From assembly GCA_958430865.1 (NCBI GenBank), contig CAUDNR010004127.1, positions 12,334 through 22,952 of the forward strand: a stretch of 10,619 nt of DNA. The letters run 5' to 3'. Both the position numbers and the translations under genes were made by a program. This DNA is from Entrophospora sp. SA101 (Eukaryota > Glomeromycota > Glomeromycetes > Entrophosporales > Entrophosporaceae). How positions within the stretch are numbered: the first letter of the stretch is position 1; the number at the start of each line of letters is the position of its first letter. Under the pieces are notes generated by a model that had not been told where the DNA came from, searched no databases, and was given only the letters and a program-made list of their open reading frames with translations. Shown here one piece after another: positions 1 to 8,923 of the stretch.

Positions 1-105
1 ACGGCTTATTTTTTTGGTGTTACATTTCCATTTTTGGAGTTAGAGAAGGATCTACAAGGACAATGAAAAGTTGTGGGACTAGGTGTCTTGCACTATAGTA
101 TTAAT

Positions 106-132
106 GACACTATTTTTAGTGTCACAACACTA
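106..132. repeat. Short alternating inverted repeat (GACACTA / TAGTGTC / ACACTA)
   Basis: GACACTA at 106-112 pairs with TAGTGTC at 117-123 across a four-T loop. TAGTGT at 117-122 can instead pair with ACACTA at 127-132, so two hairpins compete for the middle arm. The nearby AGGTGTC (71-77) and CACTATAG (81-88) use related words. This could be the subterminal part of a non-autonomous DNA transposon, but no matching second end was found in the window. Confidence 0.45.
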
Positions 133-370
133 AAATCACATGACCCAAACGGTTAACAATAACATTCCTTCTGCAATAGCTAAACTCACCAGGATAACTA
201 TAAAGAAAATGTAAAATTAAATGTAAAATATACTGTATGTTTGCTATTTTTAATTTAAAATATGTTTTTTATTATATTTAGCACAACAATTATAATTAAT
301 AAATTTTTGTTGAATGGTAAATAAAGAAAACCTTGGCGTTTAACCAAGTAATAAATCTAGGGTCTTCTGA

Positions 371-445
371 AGCAATAATTCATGACGCGGGGCATAATTC
401 GTGACACAAGACATATAGTTTGTGACGCGAAGCATAGTTTGTTAG
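371..445. repeat. Degenerate ~20-bp tandem repeat (ATAATTCGTGACGCG-like units)
   Basis: Four related units begin at about 375, 394, 415 and 434: ATAATTCATGACGCGG, ATAATTCGTGACACAAG, ATAGTTTGTGACGCGA and ATAGTTTGTTAG. The spacing is 19-21 bases. The TGACGCG core is GC-rich against an AT-rich background, which makes it stand out. The copies have diverged, so this is an old minisatellite or a transposon fragment rather than a recent expansion. No function can be assigned. Confidence 0.65.
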
Positions 446-1388
446 TTCTTATTATAATAATATTGTAATCGGCAAGAATTAAGTATAATTACAGAAATCT
501 ATTTAAACATAACATTCAACTTATTGCATTGCATATTGTCTACCATCTACAATTTTTATTTCCTTCTACATCCTCCTTCACCTTCTGATCGTGTACATAT
601 ACAGTATGTGAGAAAATAGTTTCATTATTCTCATAAATAATATTTAATGGCACATTCTTCTGACCCCAAACATTCATTTAAAATTTTCTTTCTTTAAAAA
701 CACATATATATCACCTATCAACACTTGTTAAATACTTGAACAAATACAGTTTCATGATAAACTAGAACAAATTTCATCCATCCTCTCCATCATCTTCTAT
801 TTTTTTGTAATAGTAATTTCATAATCATGTTGACACAGATTGCATTTATAATTTGATTCTAATTTAAAATTAAAAAAATAAAACTATTAGATTAAGAAGC
901 TAGAAGTTGTCAGGTATATTTGAAATATTTGAACTTGAATTTGGTTCATTTTTATAATTATGTATGTATATATAGTGGGACGATTTGGTAGACAATGTAA
1001 AGAGCATATACCAAAAATAAATAAAAAATTTTTTTTCCAAGGAAAATTAGTTTTTTATGAAATACAAAGTATTGCTAAGGATTATCATCTGTAAAAAAAA
1101 ATTATTTACTAAAAAAAAAATGATATATTTACTTATTACTATATGGTGAATTAATCTACTTTTTGCATCGTACTATGTTAAAAAAAAATTAATGCCTTGG
1201 AAGGACAACAAAAAAAAAAAATTCGGATATATAATAATAAAAAGGTTTTTTACTTTTCCTTCTTTAAAACTTTCGTTTCTTTATTAAAAATTACAAAAAA
1301 TAAATAAATTAAAAAAAAAGTATCGCAATATATTTTAATTTATTTTTTTATCCCAAAATTTCTCATAATTAATTAATTCTTTTTAAAA

Positions 1389-4197
1389 ATGGCAGAAAAT
1401 AATCATAATAATGACCTTATAGAAATAGTGACAGAGAAACCAAATAAAGTTTCTACTAAAAATCCAGCTACAAATAATATAAATGATGATGTCATAATCA
1501 ACACACATAACGGATGTCCCATTACTCAAATAAGGTACAGCCCTAATTATAAATTTTTTGTAACTTTAAAACAAGATGGATCCATTTCAGGATGGACAGT
1601 TGATCATGAAAAAGGAAATATCCAACAAGATAATCAAGATAATTATTTTAAATATTCTGATTGGACGGGTGATTTGAATTATACAAATTATATAGATATA
1701 AAAGATGTTTCAGATAATAAATATATACTTATAATGAAATCATATACATATAGTAAGTAAACATAAATGTATTATATTATTTATAAGTAAATAATAAATT
1801 CACATCAGTTAATTTTCTAGAATTGCTTGACTTTTCAAAAAAAAAATATTGTGATGTTACAATTAATGATGAGAGGTGTCGATTTCAAAATGGGGGCTTT
1901 GTTACAAATAATGATTTAATAATGTTAAATAATTATGGCTATTTATACAAATTTTCATATATAAGCGATGACAATAACAAAAATATTAAACTATTTTGCA
2001 AATCAACACACTACATTTACAATTATTATAATGAATGGCCTATTGATTTTTTTGTAAATTCTGATTATCTTCTATTAAATTGCTATTCATCATCATTATC
2101 ACTATGGAATTCAACAACTATGTCATATGTGGATAATTGTTATTTAAAATATAAACATGGTAAACGTGGTTATACTAGAATAATATTTAACCATAACAAA
2201 TCAATAATGGCATTTTATAATGTAAGCAATTCAGAAATAATAGTTCATTCATTAAAGGATAATATTACTATTTCTTCATGCAAGTATCTGTAATAGGAAT
2301 TTATCTTCTTTCTTTTTTCTTTTATATCAATACATTAGCTAACTATGCTTATTTATTTTTCATTTTACAGTTAAATTGGAAAAAAATATATCTATTAAAA
2401 AATTTGATTTTATTTATATAAAAAGTCAATTTGAATATTTATTAATAATATTCTATCACAGAAACAAATACAATTGTAAATTATTGGACCCCTATAATTC
2501 TATAGGTATTGTAGATTGTTTTAATGAGTGCATATATGAAGATAAAAAAGATGTTATATTTGGTCCAATCATATCAGATAATAAACTAGTTATGGCTATT
2601 GATAACCAAATTTACATTAAAAACATTATCAACAAAGAAAAATTAGACAATGTTCAACAAGTATATGTAAAAAATAGGTATTATTTATATATAGGGCAAA
2701 TCTTAAATGAAATATTTGAAAAAATCGTGGATGATAATTATAAAACACCAGAAGAATTTGATATTGAAACAGGAAGAACCATTAAATGGTCAGTCAAGTA
2801 TGGTAACAAGCTTAAAAACATTGATATAAAAGCTCAGAAAATTAATAATGAAATAGAAGAAGGGTTACCAACAATTGATGAAAAATTTAAATATTGTAAA
2901 TTACTAAATAATGATGATTTAATTTTAATAACAGAGAATTATATACGTATCTTGTCATTTTGCAACAAAAATTCTAAAATTGTTATAAAGTTTATTAAAC
3001 TAATACTTGGTTTGAAGGAATTCGAAAAAATTAAATCAGCTATAGAAAACAATAATATTGAAGAATATTTAGCTGGTTTTAAAACTATTAATGATGTTTT
3101 TAAAATCAGTATGCAATTACATCAAGATTATCATGTTTACATAGAGTCTTTTAAAGAAATGATTTTATACACGTTGGATGATTCTTATAATTTAAAGTAT
3201 GGAAAAGAAATCTTAAAATCAGCATTAGATAATAACAATTGCAGCATTATTGTAGAAAAAATATTTGATTGTTGCCTTAATCATTTTTTAAATGATACAA
3301 AGTCAAATATCAGTTCATTAAAAATAATTATAACAGAATTACCAAGATTACAAAAAAATCACCAAAATTTATTATCAAAATTCTTTAATCAAACTTCAAT
3401 GATGTTTATTAGTCAGCGTAATCATTTTAAAGAAGGTTTTGAGGATAATATCTATGAAACATTTATTTACAAAGACAAAAGCTTTTGGGTTTTTTATGAT
3501 ATTTTTATTAAAAAATATAATATATTTAAGTTAAATCACACATATAATAAACCTTGTGTAAAATTGATAATTCCATATCCTGGATTGCTTGCTTACAATA
3601 ATGAATATTCATCATTGAAAGAATTATTCTATAAGCCAGATAGTAGTAGTATATTTGTTGAATTAGTTGAATTGAATGCTGAAAAGCTATATAAAAATTG
3701 GAATGTTGAGCAAATCTTGGATCACAAATGGAACACTTTTGGGTTCAAATATTATATTGGAATATTGTTATTTTATATGGTATTTTTATCATGCTTTGTT
3801 TTTGCAACTTCTATTTCACCAGAAAAATTATCTGATGAAAAAAGAAATTCATTATTAATCGCAACAATTGTCCTTGGAGTAATTCATCTCACAGTAGAAG
3901 TTAGACAATTTATCTGGAAACCATTGAAATATATCACAGATTTCTGGAATTACTTTGGTATGATGTTGTCATTTTATTATTGTTAATTAATTAGTTAATT
4001 AATTTTGATCCTTTAATAATGTTTATTTAATAGACTTAGGTGCCTATTCCTTAGCAATCTCTACTTCATTCCTATGGTTGCATTATAATAATTCACCACC
4101 TGTTCAACTGATTTCAGCATCAAATTTATTATTAGATTTAAGATTAATGTTATTTTTAAGAGCTTTTAGACATTTTGGTGCATATTTGATGAATTAG
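1389..4197 (+). CDS. WD40-like / TRP-like ion-transport-domain protein, truncated before the pore (4 exons)
   Basis: Exons 1389-1752, 1821-2279, 2371-3957 and 4034-4197 join in frame to give 857 residues. The start ATG has A-rich context (TTAAAAATGGC). Residues ~40-71 resemble a WD40-type blade (HNGCPITQIRYSPN...DGSISGW), and weaker beta-rich repeats with LSLWN continue to about 270. A long, mostly helical Asn/Lys-rich middle follows. Hydrophobic segments lie near 735-757, 768-787, 803-822 and 828-846. DFWNYFD before the third resembles TRP-type channels, and LRLMLFLRAFR resembles an S4 helix with Arg 840, 846 and 849. This is the pattern of the expanded ion-transport-domain proteins of arbuscular mycorrhizal fungi, presumably cation channels at a membrane. 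Relatives should continue through S5, pore and S6; this one ends at ...FGAYLMN, with the last three residues and stop drawn from NSF-derived DNA. It is probably a recently truncated pseudogene, although its frame is otherwise clean. Intron 2 needs a GC donor. Confidence 0.75.
2280..2370 (+). other. Probable GC-AG intron (intron 2 of the channel-like gene)
   Basis: Exon 2 must end in phase 1 to meet exon 3, which reads TT AAA TTG GAA after the acceptor TTTTACAG at 2363-2370. The available GT donors, at 2284 (GTATCT) and 2290 (GTAATA), both leave phase 2 and run directly into a TAA. Splicing at T|GCAAGT (2280) gives phase 1 and the joined peptide ITISSFKLEKNISIKK without a stop. GCAAGT is the usual hexamer of GC-type donors, though the base before it is T rather than G. 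A T-to-C change in an original GTAAGT is a simple explanation. Confidence 0.65.
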
Positions 4198-4467
4198 ATT
4201 CTATATGTAAACAATGTGGTAGTGTGGAACTGATGGAACTGGTGTTGGTGATAGTAGTATAAATCAATTGCTGGCAAAGGATATTTTTTTTAAATGATAA
4301 CAGTGATAATAATTGTTATTGATATAAAAGATTAAACTGGGAAATCATATATTCTTTAATATAGATTGATGGTGTTGAACAACTGAATAATATGCTAGTC
4401 ATTTGTATGACTAATCGATTGATGAGGCCTTACTTCACTCTGGTTAGTTTTAATTTATATAAAAAGA

Positions 4468-4502
4468 AAAGTAATAATAACAATAATAATAACAACAGTA
4501 AT
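4468..4502. repeat. AAT/AAC trinucleotide microsatellite
   Basis: A run of AAT and AAC triplets lies in the intron-like stretch between the TNR block and the EVHMEI block of the NSF pseudogene. In one frame it would read as poly-asparagine, but that frame has no relation to NSF, so this is simple-sequence expansion in non-coding DNA. Confidence 0.8.
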
Positions 4503-5735
4503 AAAGGCTTTTTTATAATGATGATTCCTAAAAGGTTGTTTGGAAGTTCATATGGAAATTGGTTTACCAGATGAACAAGGAAGATCACTAATATTAAAAA
4601 TTAATACTTCAAACAAATTGTTTGGTAAATAATAATTTATTTACATTTTAAATTTTAAACTATAGATGAAAATAAATGATATTTTAGATAAAGATGTTAA
4701 TCTTGAGGAATTAACTAGTTTGACTAAAATTTTAGTGGAGCAGAAATCAACGGACTTGTTAAGAGTGCTAGTTCATTTGCATTTAGTAGACATGTTAACG
4801 TAGGAGTAATGCAAGATGTTGAAGATATGAAAATAAATAAAAATAGTTTTCTAGCAACATTGAACGAAGTACATTCAGCTTTTGGTGTCAGTGATGAAGA
4901 ATTGCAACAGTGCATCCAAAATAAAATTATTCAATTTGCATCACATATTGAGGTAAAGAATTAATATAATCAAATTTTTAATATATATATATATGTATAT
5001 TTCTTAATAGTGTTATTATATAATTTTTTATTTGTTTAGGGGATATTGTCATGTGAACAGCTTTTATTGAACAAGTTAAAAAAGTTCCAAAACTCCGCTT
5101 GTTAGTGTTTTTCTATATAATATAGGTAGTATTTTTAAAGTTTAACAGTAATATTATGTGTGATAATATATTTAAATGTATTTATTTTATTTAATATATT
5201 ATTAGGACCCTCTAGCAGTTGTAAAACAGCATTGGCAGTTACAATGGCAATGGCATCAGAATTTCCTTTTATCAAATTAATTTCACCAGAAAGCATGGTT
5301 GGATATCCAGAATCAGCTAAAATGATTGCAATAAATAAAGTATTGGTTGATTTTTTTATTTATTTTGCTGATTAGAGTTTTTATGATATGGATAAAATAA
5401 ATTTTATGATTTATGTGGGCATTTAACGATTCTTATAATCACCTTTAAGTGTCATAGTTGTGGACAGCATTGAGAGATTATTAGTATATTGACTGACTAA
5501 TTATAAAATTTTAATATAAGTATCCTTTATTAATCCATTATTTTAAAATAAAAAATTTGTGTATAGGTTGGGTGCCTATTGGTCCAAGATTTTCTAATTC
5601 TGTCCTACAAACACTATTAGCTTTATTCAAAAAAAGACCACATAAAATAAGTAGTCATTAATAAATAGATCAATACATACGTGCTTATGTTAATACATAT
5701 GTATGTATATATAATATTTTCAATAAAACATCTCT

Positions 5736-5758
5736 TCAATCAATCAATCAATCAATCA
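5736..5758. repeat. (TCAA)n microsatellite
   Basis: Five perfect TCAA units plus a partial sixth sit inside what was the last intron of the NSF pseudogene, just before the acceptor TTTTAG at 5781-5786. Confidence 0.9.
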
Positions 5759-6069
5759 TTTTAGGGTCATTCTTTTTAAATTTTAGCCACTACCAATGAA
5801 AAGTCAGTTGTTCAACAAATGGATATGTCAGATTCTTTCAATTCTGAAATTGAAGTACCAAATATTGCTGATTTGAGTTCAATTGAAATTGTAATAATGA
5901 TGAAAGAGAGCAAACACTCAAAACTCTTAAACAAAATCATCTTATTCAAATAAATGTTGGTATTAGAAAACTATTGATGATGATAATTGAAATGAGTAAA
6001 GATGTTGACAAAGTGGATAAATTTGTTAGTACTATTATGGGTTTTAATTTTATTAAATTAATTTATTTT

Positions 6070-6296
6070 TTAATCGGTATTTTTATCATCATTATGTTTA
6101 GTTATGTTGTATAAATCACTTGCAGTGATTCCTTTTAGATCGAACCCTTTCATTTTTTGTATTTCACCTTTTTCCAAATTTTCCAATTCTGCTGCCTTTT
6201 CTTTAATGGTTTCTCTTAATGATAAAATCTCTTTTTCAAGATTTTGTTGTTCTAAAATGAATAAATTCAAAAAGAAATTAGTTTATAATACAAATA

Positions 6297-6336
<40 letters not shown>

Positions 6337-6731
6337 AATATATGCACACAAACCTTCCTGGATGTAAGTTTTTACATTTTCGTTTTCAAGTTTTAAGAAA
6401 AAATTTCCAAAATTAGCCCAAACTTTATCTTCATTTTTAAGTTCTTTTTTTAGTTTATTTAAAGCTTCTCTGTTGGTATTTCTTGTTCGATCATAATCGA
6501 TAATCTGTTATATATACACATAAATAAACATTAAATTATTAAAACGTTGAATAATGATCTATTTTTTTTCTTTGGTGGATTAATAATAATACCAATTGCT
6601 CATTTGTTAGAATAACTTCAGCTATTTTTTCTCGCTTTTCTAAAACTATTTTTTTTTAACTTGTTAATACAATGAAGAGAACTTTAAAACCTCAAATCAA
6701 CATTATTCTTATTACTTGGAAGCAAATCCAT
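6070..6731 (-). CDS. PDRG1: PDRG1-like prefoldin-like subunit (4 exons, 133 aa)
   Basis: Reading the minus strand, exons 6731-6716, 6645-6593, 6504-6354 and 6251-6070 join in frame to give 133 residues, the length I know for human PDRG1. Introns are 70, 88 and 102 bp with GT-AG ends (GTAATA, GTATTA and GTTTGT donors). Residues ~6-47 form an N-terminal coiled coil ending in IIDYDRTRNTNREAL (24-38). FGNFFLKL (55-62) is the beta-hairpin region. Residues ~74-105 form the second coiled coil (EQQNLEKEILSLRETIKEK), and MKGFDLKGI (107-115) matches the conserved LKGF tail of the family. PDRG1 is a beta-type prefoldin-like protein found with URI1 and other prefoldin subunits in the R2TP/prefoldin-like co-chaperone complex, which helps assemble RNA polymerases and other large complexes. 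Exon 1 is tiny and least certain: the acceptor at 6640 would give 131 residues. An AATAAA-like string lies 16-21 bases past the stop. The gene converges on the NSF relic. Confidence 0.88.
6301..6330. repeat. (AT)15 microsatellite in PDRG1 intron 3
   Basis: Fifteen uninterrupted AT units lie inside the last intron of the PDRG1-like gene. The run is self-complementary and perfect, so it is probably length-variable between strains or nuclei. Confidence 0.95.
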
Positions 6732-6814
6732 CAATCTTAAATTTGTAAAAAGAATTTGCCAGTAAAATCATTGATATTTGTGTAGATCGAAAAAGTCGGA
6801 ATTTTTATTAACGC

Positions 6815-6838
6815 TAATACTAAATAAAATTAGTATTA
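6815..6838. repeat. 8-bp inverted repeat upstream of the PDRG1-like gene
   Basis: TAATACTA (6815-6822) and TAGTATTA (6831-6838) are perfect reverse complements separated by eight A/T bases, about 85 bp upstream of the minus-strand start at 6731. It lies in the short gap between that gene and the putative element end at 6847. It could be a regulatory palindrome or the trace of a small insertion; the AT-rich background makes chance possible. Confidence 0.4.
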
Positions 6839-6869
6839 ACCAAGTACAATCAACCCTTCTCCACAAGCA

Positions 6870-6902
6870 CACCCTCTATAAATGCGCACCCTCTATAAAT
6901 GC
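6870..6902. repeat. Two-copy 17-bp tandem repeat (CACCCTCTATAAATGCG)
   Basis: CACCCTCTATAAATGCG at 6870-6886 is followed directly by CACCCTCTATAAATGC at 6887-6902. It lies just inside the left end of the putative TA-flanked element. CTCTATAAATG contains a TATA-like string and resembles subterminal repeats of pogo/Tc1-type elements, where transposases bind. The reverse-oriented end near 9960-9990 carries only a diverged counterpart. Confidence 0.75.
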
Positions 6903-7920
6903 ATCCTATGTCTCACTCATTCCCAAGATTGGGACTTGAGATATTCCCGTGAATTTTAGGTGACTAATATGCAAAAAAATTTTTGACGAATAAATTTATT
7001 GGGACAACTGTACCAACATAATAATTGGATATTTTATAATAACAATCAATACATATTGTTGATTATAAAGAATCAAATCAAATATTAGGATTCAAAAAAG
7101 TTCTATACATCAAAGCCTGTTAAGTTCATAGGTTTGGCATGATGAATTTATGAATTTATTGAATTATGTCAGTATCTAGGGTTGCTCTTTAATCTCATAA
7201 TATTAATATATACTGTATATATATGACATTGGTCAAACTAGTATTAATAGTATTATTTAAAAAAAATTTATTTATAGATTTAAATGGTCTTTATATATAA
7301 ATGATAAAAATTTTTTGATTCTAATAATCTCCTATTTTATTAATAATCATGCACAAACGATCTTTGAGCTTCCAGTAATCAAGAACACGTCACTTGGGTG
7401 GTAAGATAATCTTGTGCAATATTACAATTGGGTATCCTTTGGTGTGTGTCTGCCATCATAATAAAGGTTCTGTTTCTTCATCTATCTGTAATGCAAAATA
7501 ATGATCTAAATGTGTTGAAGAAATTTGATATGACAAAGTTGTATGGAAATCAACAAGTTGCACTTGTGTGGTAGATGATAATAATCTTCTTAGATGAGAT
7601 TGTGTATTGGAAAGGTGCTCCTGGTAAGTTTAGAGATTGGGACTGTTAACCGTTTAAATAGTTTTTTTAACAGCTGGTCAATCGTCAACCTTGATGTCGC
7701 AAATTTTTATTCTAACTAGAATACATATCAGTTATAGAAGCAAATACAAATACCAAAACATAATCTATATATTAACATGTTCAAAATGATGGAATTGATA
7801 TGGTAATACGAATTCTTATAATTATTCATTATACTAATACAACTCAATCACTCAATCTTAATTCGTTTTATTTGTAAGATCTAAATTTAAAATTAACTGA
7901 TGAATATTATTATTCATTTA

Positions 7921-8044
7921 TTCGTTTTATTCTAATTGTTCAGTTTATATTTATTTGGATTATTCGAATTATTTGTTTTATTTAAATAAATTCATCATAA
8001 TTCAAATATTCAAATTCATAACAAATAAATCAAACGAATTCTTA
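7921..8044. repeat. Imperfect AT-rich foldback centred near 7984
   Basis: The centre is the perfect palindrome TTTATTTAAATAAA (7977-7990). Moving out, GAATTATTTG on the left matches the reverse complement of CATCATAATTC on the right with small gaps, and further out GTTTATATTTATTTG matches the reverse complement of CAAATAAATCAAAC. The arms total about 55-60 bases each with gaps. Words such as ATTCGAATTATT recur around it. This is probably an old foldback or MITE-like repeat; low sequence complexity lowers confidence. Confidence 0.45.
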
Positions 8045-8135
8045 TTCAAATAGAAACCATGCTATGACTATAATTTTTTTAATTGGCATGACTATTACTA
8101 TTACCATCAGTTATATTATTCGAATGATTTGTTTG

Positions 8136-8170
8136 CCAGTTAAAAATTTTCACGTGGTTAAATTAACTGG
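8136..8170. repeat. CCAGTTAA / TTAACTGG inverted repeat
   Basis: CCAGTTAA (8136-8143) and TTAACTGG (8163-8170) are perfect reverse complements around a 19-base loop containing CACGTGG. The following GGTTAGCCGATTAAT uses related words. It looks like part of a dispersed GGTTA-rich repeat; function unknown. Confidence 0.5.
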
Positions 8171-8825
8171 TTAGCCGATTAATGATATTCATGTGTATGT
8201 AGATCAAAATTAACTAATATCATATATATATAAAATTTACTATATACTAAACTTTTTCAATAAATAAAAAAAAATTGTATCTCCATTTTATTATATAGTA
8301 AAATCATCTAAAAATGTTGAAATCACAGTTGAACTTTGAAGCATATAGACTTGATAACTAAACAAAATAGAGCAATAATCTTTCCATGATTTTATTCTTG
8401 TGGCTTAAGGAATAAGCTGACAGAGAGTTTTCTTTAATTTTATTAGTAAAAAAAAGGATTTATAAGGGTTTAAAAGTTGTGCAATTTTTATCATTAAAAA
8501 TTTTTCTTTTTAAAGAAACTGTTATTAAAAAAGAATTGTAAATCTCCAAATTTAATATTAAATAAAAAAAAATTTTAGAATTAACAAATTTTATTTATAT
8601 AATTATTTATTTTTCATTGAAAAAAATTTTTTTTATTTTTTATATGAAGAAAAACTTGGCAAGAGCTTTTATTAAATGGTCATATGACTTCCAAAACTAT
8701 GTATTATATGTATTTTTAACTACTTTACAAGCCTATCAAAAAATAGTTAATAGTTCAAATTATAATCATAAAGTTATCAGAAAAATGGACACCCAGATTT
8801 AACATTCAAAATCTACCATGTCTCT

Positions 8826-8923
8826 AAAGTTGGTATCTGCAATTGATTTGAAATTCTGTAACCAGTTGCAACCTAGGTTGAAACATCCCAAATTGTAATT
8901 TCTTAGTTGCAGACACCAACTTT
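8826..8923. repeat. 98-bp foldback element with near-duplicate 8-bp flanks
   Basis: The ends AAAGTTGGTATCTGCAA (8826-8842) and TTGCAGACACCAACTTT (8907-8923) are inverted copies with one mismatch over 17 bases. The exact centre, 8874/8875, is the palindrome CAACCTAGGTTG, while the sequence between ends and centre has diverged. The flanks CATGTCTC (8817-8824) and CATGCCTC (8925-8932) match at 7 of 8 positions, like an aged 8-bp target duplication of hAT-type elements. A structured RNA hairpin is the alternative explanation. Confidence 0.65.

Larger units (their letters stand above)
1..1388. other. Non-coding repeat-bearing region upstream of the channel gene
   Basis: I see no convincing coding region here: all frames are broken by frequent stops. 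The first ~170 bases contain a GC-richer stretch with short alternating inverted repeats that looks like the end of a transposable element, and 371-445 holds a degenerate tandem repeat. Positions 540-800 are rich in C and T on this strand. From about 1010 to 1388 there are long A and T runs, common just upstream of genes in AT-rich fungal genomes, so the promoter and 5' untranslated region of the gene starting at 1389 probably lie there. No single TATA or CAAT box can be chosen with confidence because TATA-like strings are everywhere. Confidence 0.5.
4178..6045 (+). pseudogene. SEC18: NSF/Sec18 (vesicle-fusing AAA+ ATPase) 3' fragment, decayed, introns retained
   Basis: NSF/Sec18 is the cytosolic hexameric ATPase that takes apart SNARE complexes after membrane fusion. 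Family-like blocks occur in the right order: D1 Walker B FDELDSICKQ (4185), GTGVGDSSINQLLAK (to 4279), IDGVEQLNNMLVICMTNR (from 4365), EVHMEIGLPDEQGR (4543), DVNLEEL (from about 4693), SGAEINGLVKSASSFAF (from ~4733), FGVSDEELQQCIQN (to ~4924), FIEQVKKVPKL, D2 Walker A region GPSSSCKTALA (5205), FPFIKLISPESM, SVIVVDSIERLL (5444), WVPIGPRFSN (5569), VVQQMDMSDSFNSEI (~5808), NVGIRKLLMM (5954) and the C-terminal KVDKFVSTIM. The N domain and the D1 Walker A are absent. Lesions: frameshifts near 4224, 4538, 4729, 5060, 5433 and 5900-5955; loss of about eight residues after TNR (~4418); donor GT changed to GA at 4280; stop after LLVY at 5492; and D2 P-loop glycines replaced. Recognisable introns remain, so it arose by DNA-level duplication and not from mRNA. 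Confidence 0.9.

Noticed and set aside
3676..3858. 60-codon frame inside the channel exon
   Set aside because: Overlaps channel exon 3 in another frame; the channel frame carries the membrane helices.
4392..4574. 60-codon plus-strand open frame with a poly-Asn run
   Set aside because: It covers the NSF block NNMLVICMTNR, then reads through intron-like sequence and the AAT microsatellite, and then runs in the wrong frame over the EVHMEI block. It is part of the pseudogene, not a gene.
4724..4915. Minus-strand 63-codon open frame
   Set aside because: It is the antisense shadow of the longest NSF coding block, which matches the family on the plus strand.
5160..5375. 71-codon frame as a small independent gene with an N-terminal hydrophobic segment
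   Set aside because: Its C-terminal two thirds is the NSF D2 exon (GPSSSCKTALA...); the hydrophobic start is translated intron ahead of the acceptor at 5204-5205.
4178..6045. NSF copy as a processed retrogene
   Set aside because: Several intron-length gaps with AG acceptors and some GT donors remain between the coding blocks, so it was copied as DNA.
6104..6337. 77-codon plus-strand frame ending in a Tyr-Ile repeat
   Set aside because: It is antisense to PDRG1 exon 4 and runs through the (AT)15 microsatellite; the minus strand has family similarity and proper splice sites.
8617..8802. 61-codon frame MKKIFFIFYMKKN...
   Set aside because: Starts in A/T runs, has no recognisable motif and lies in a repeat-rich block; likely chance.
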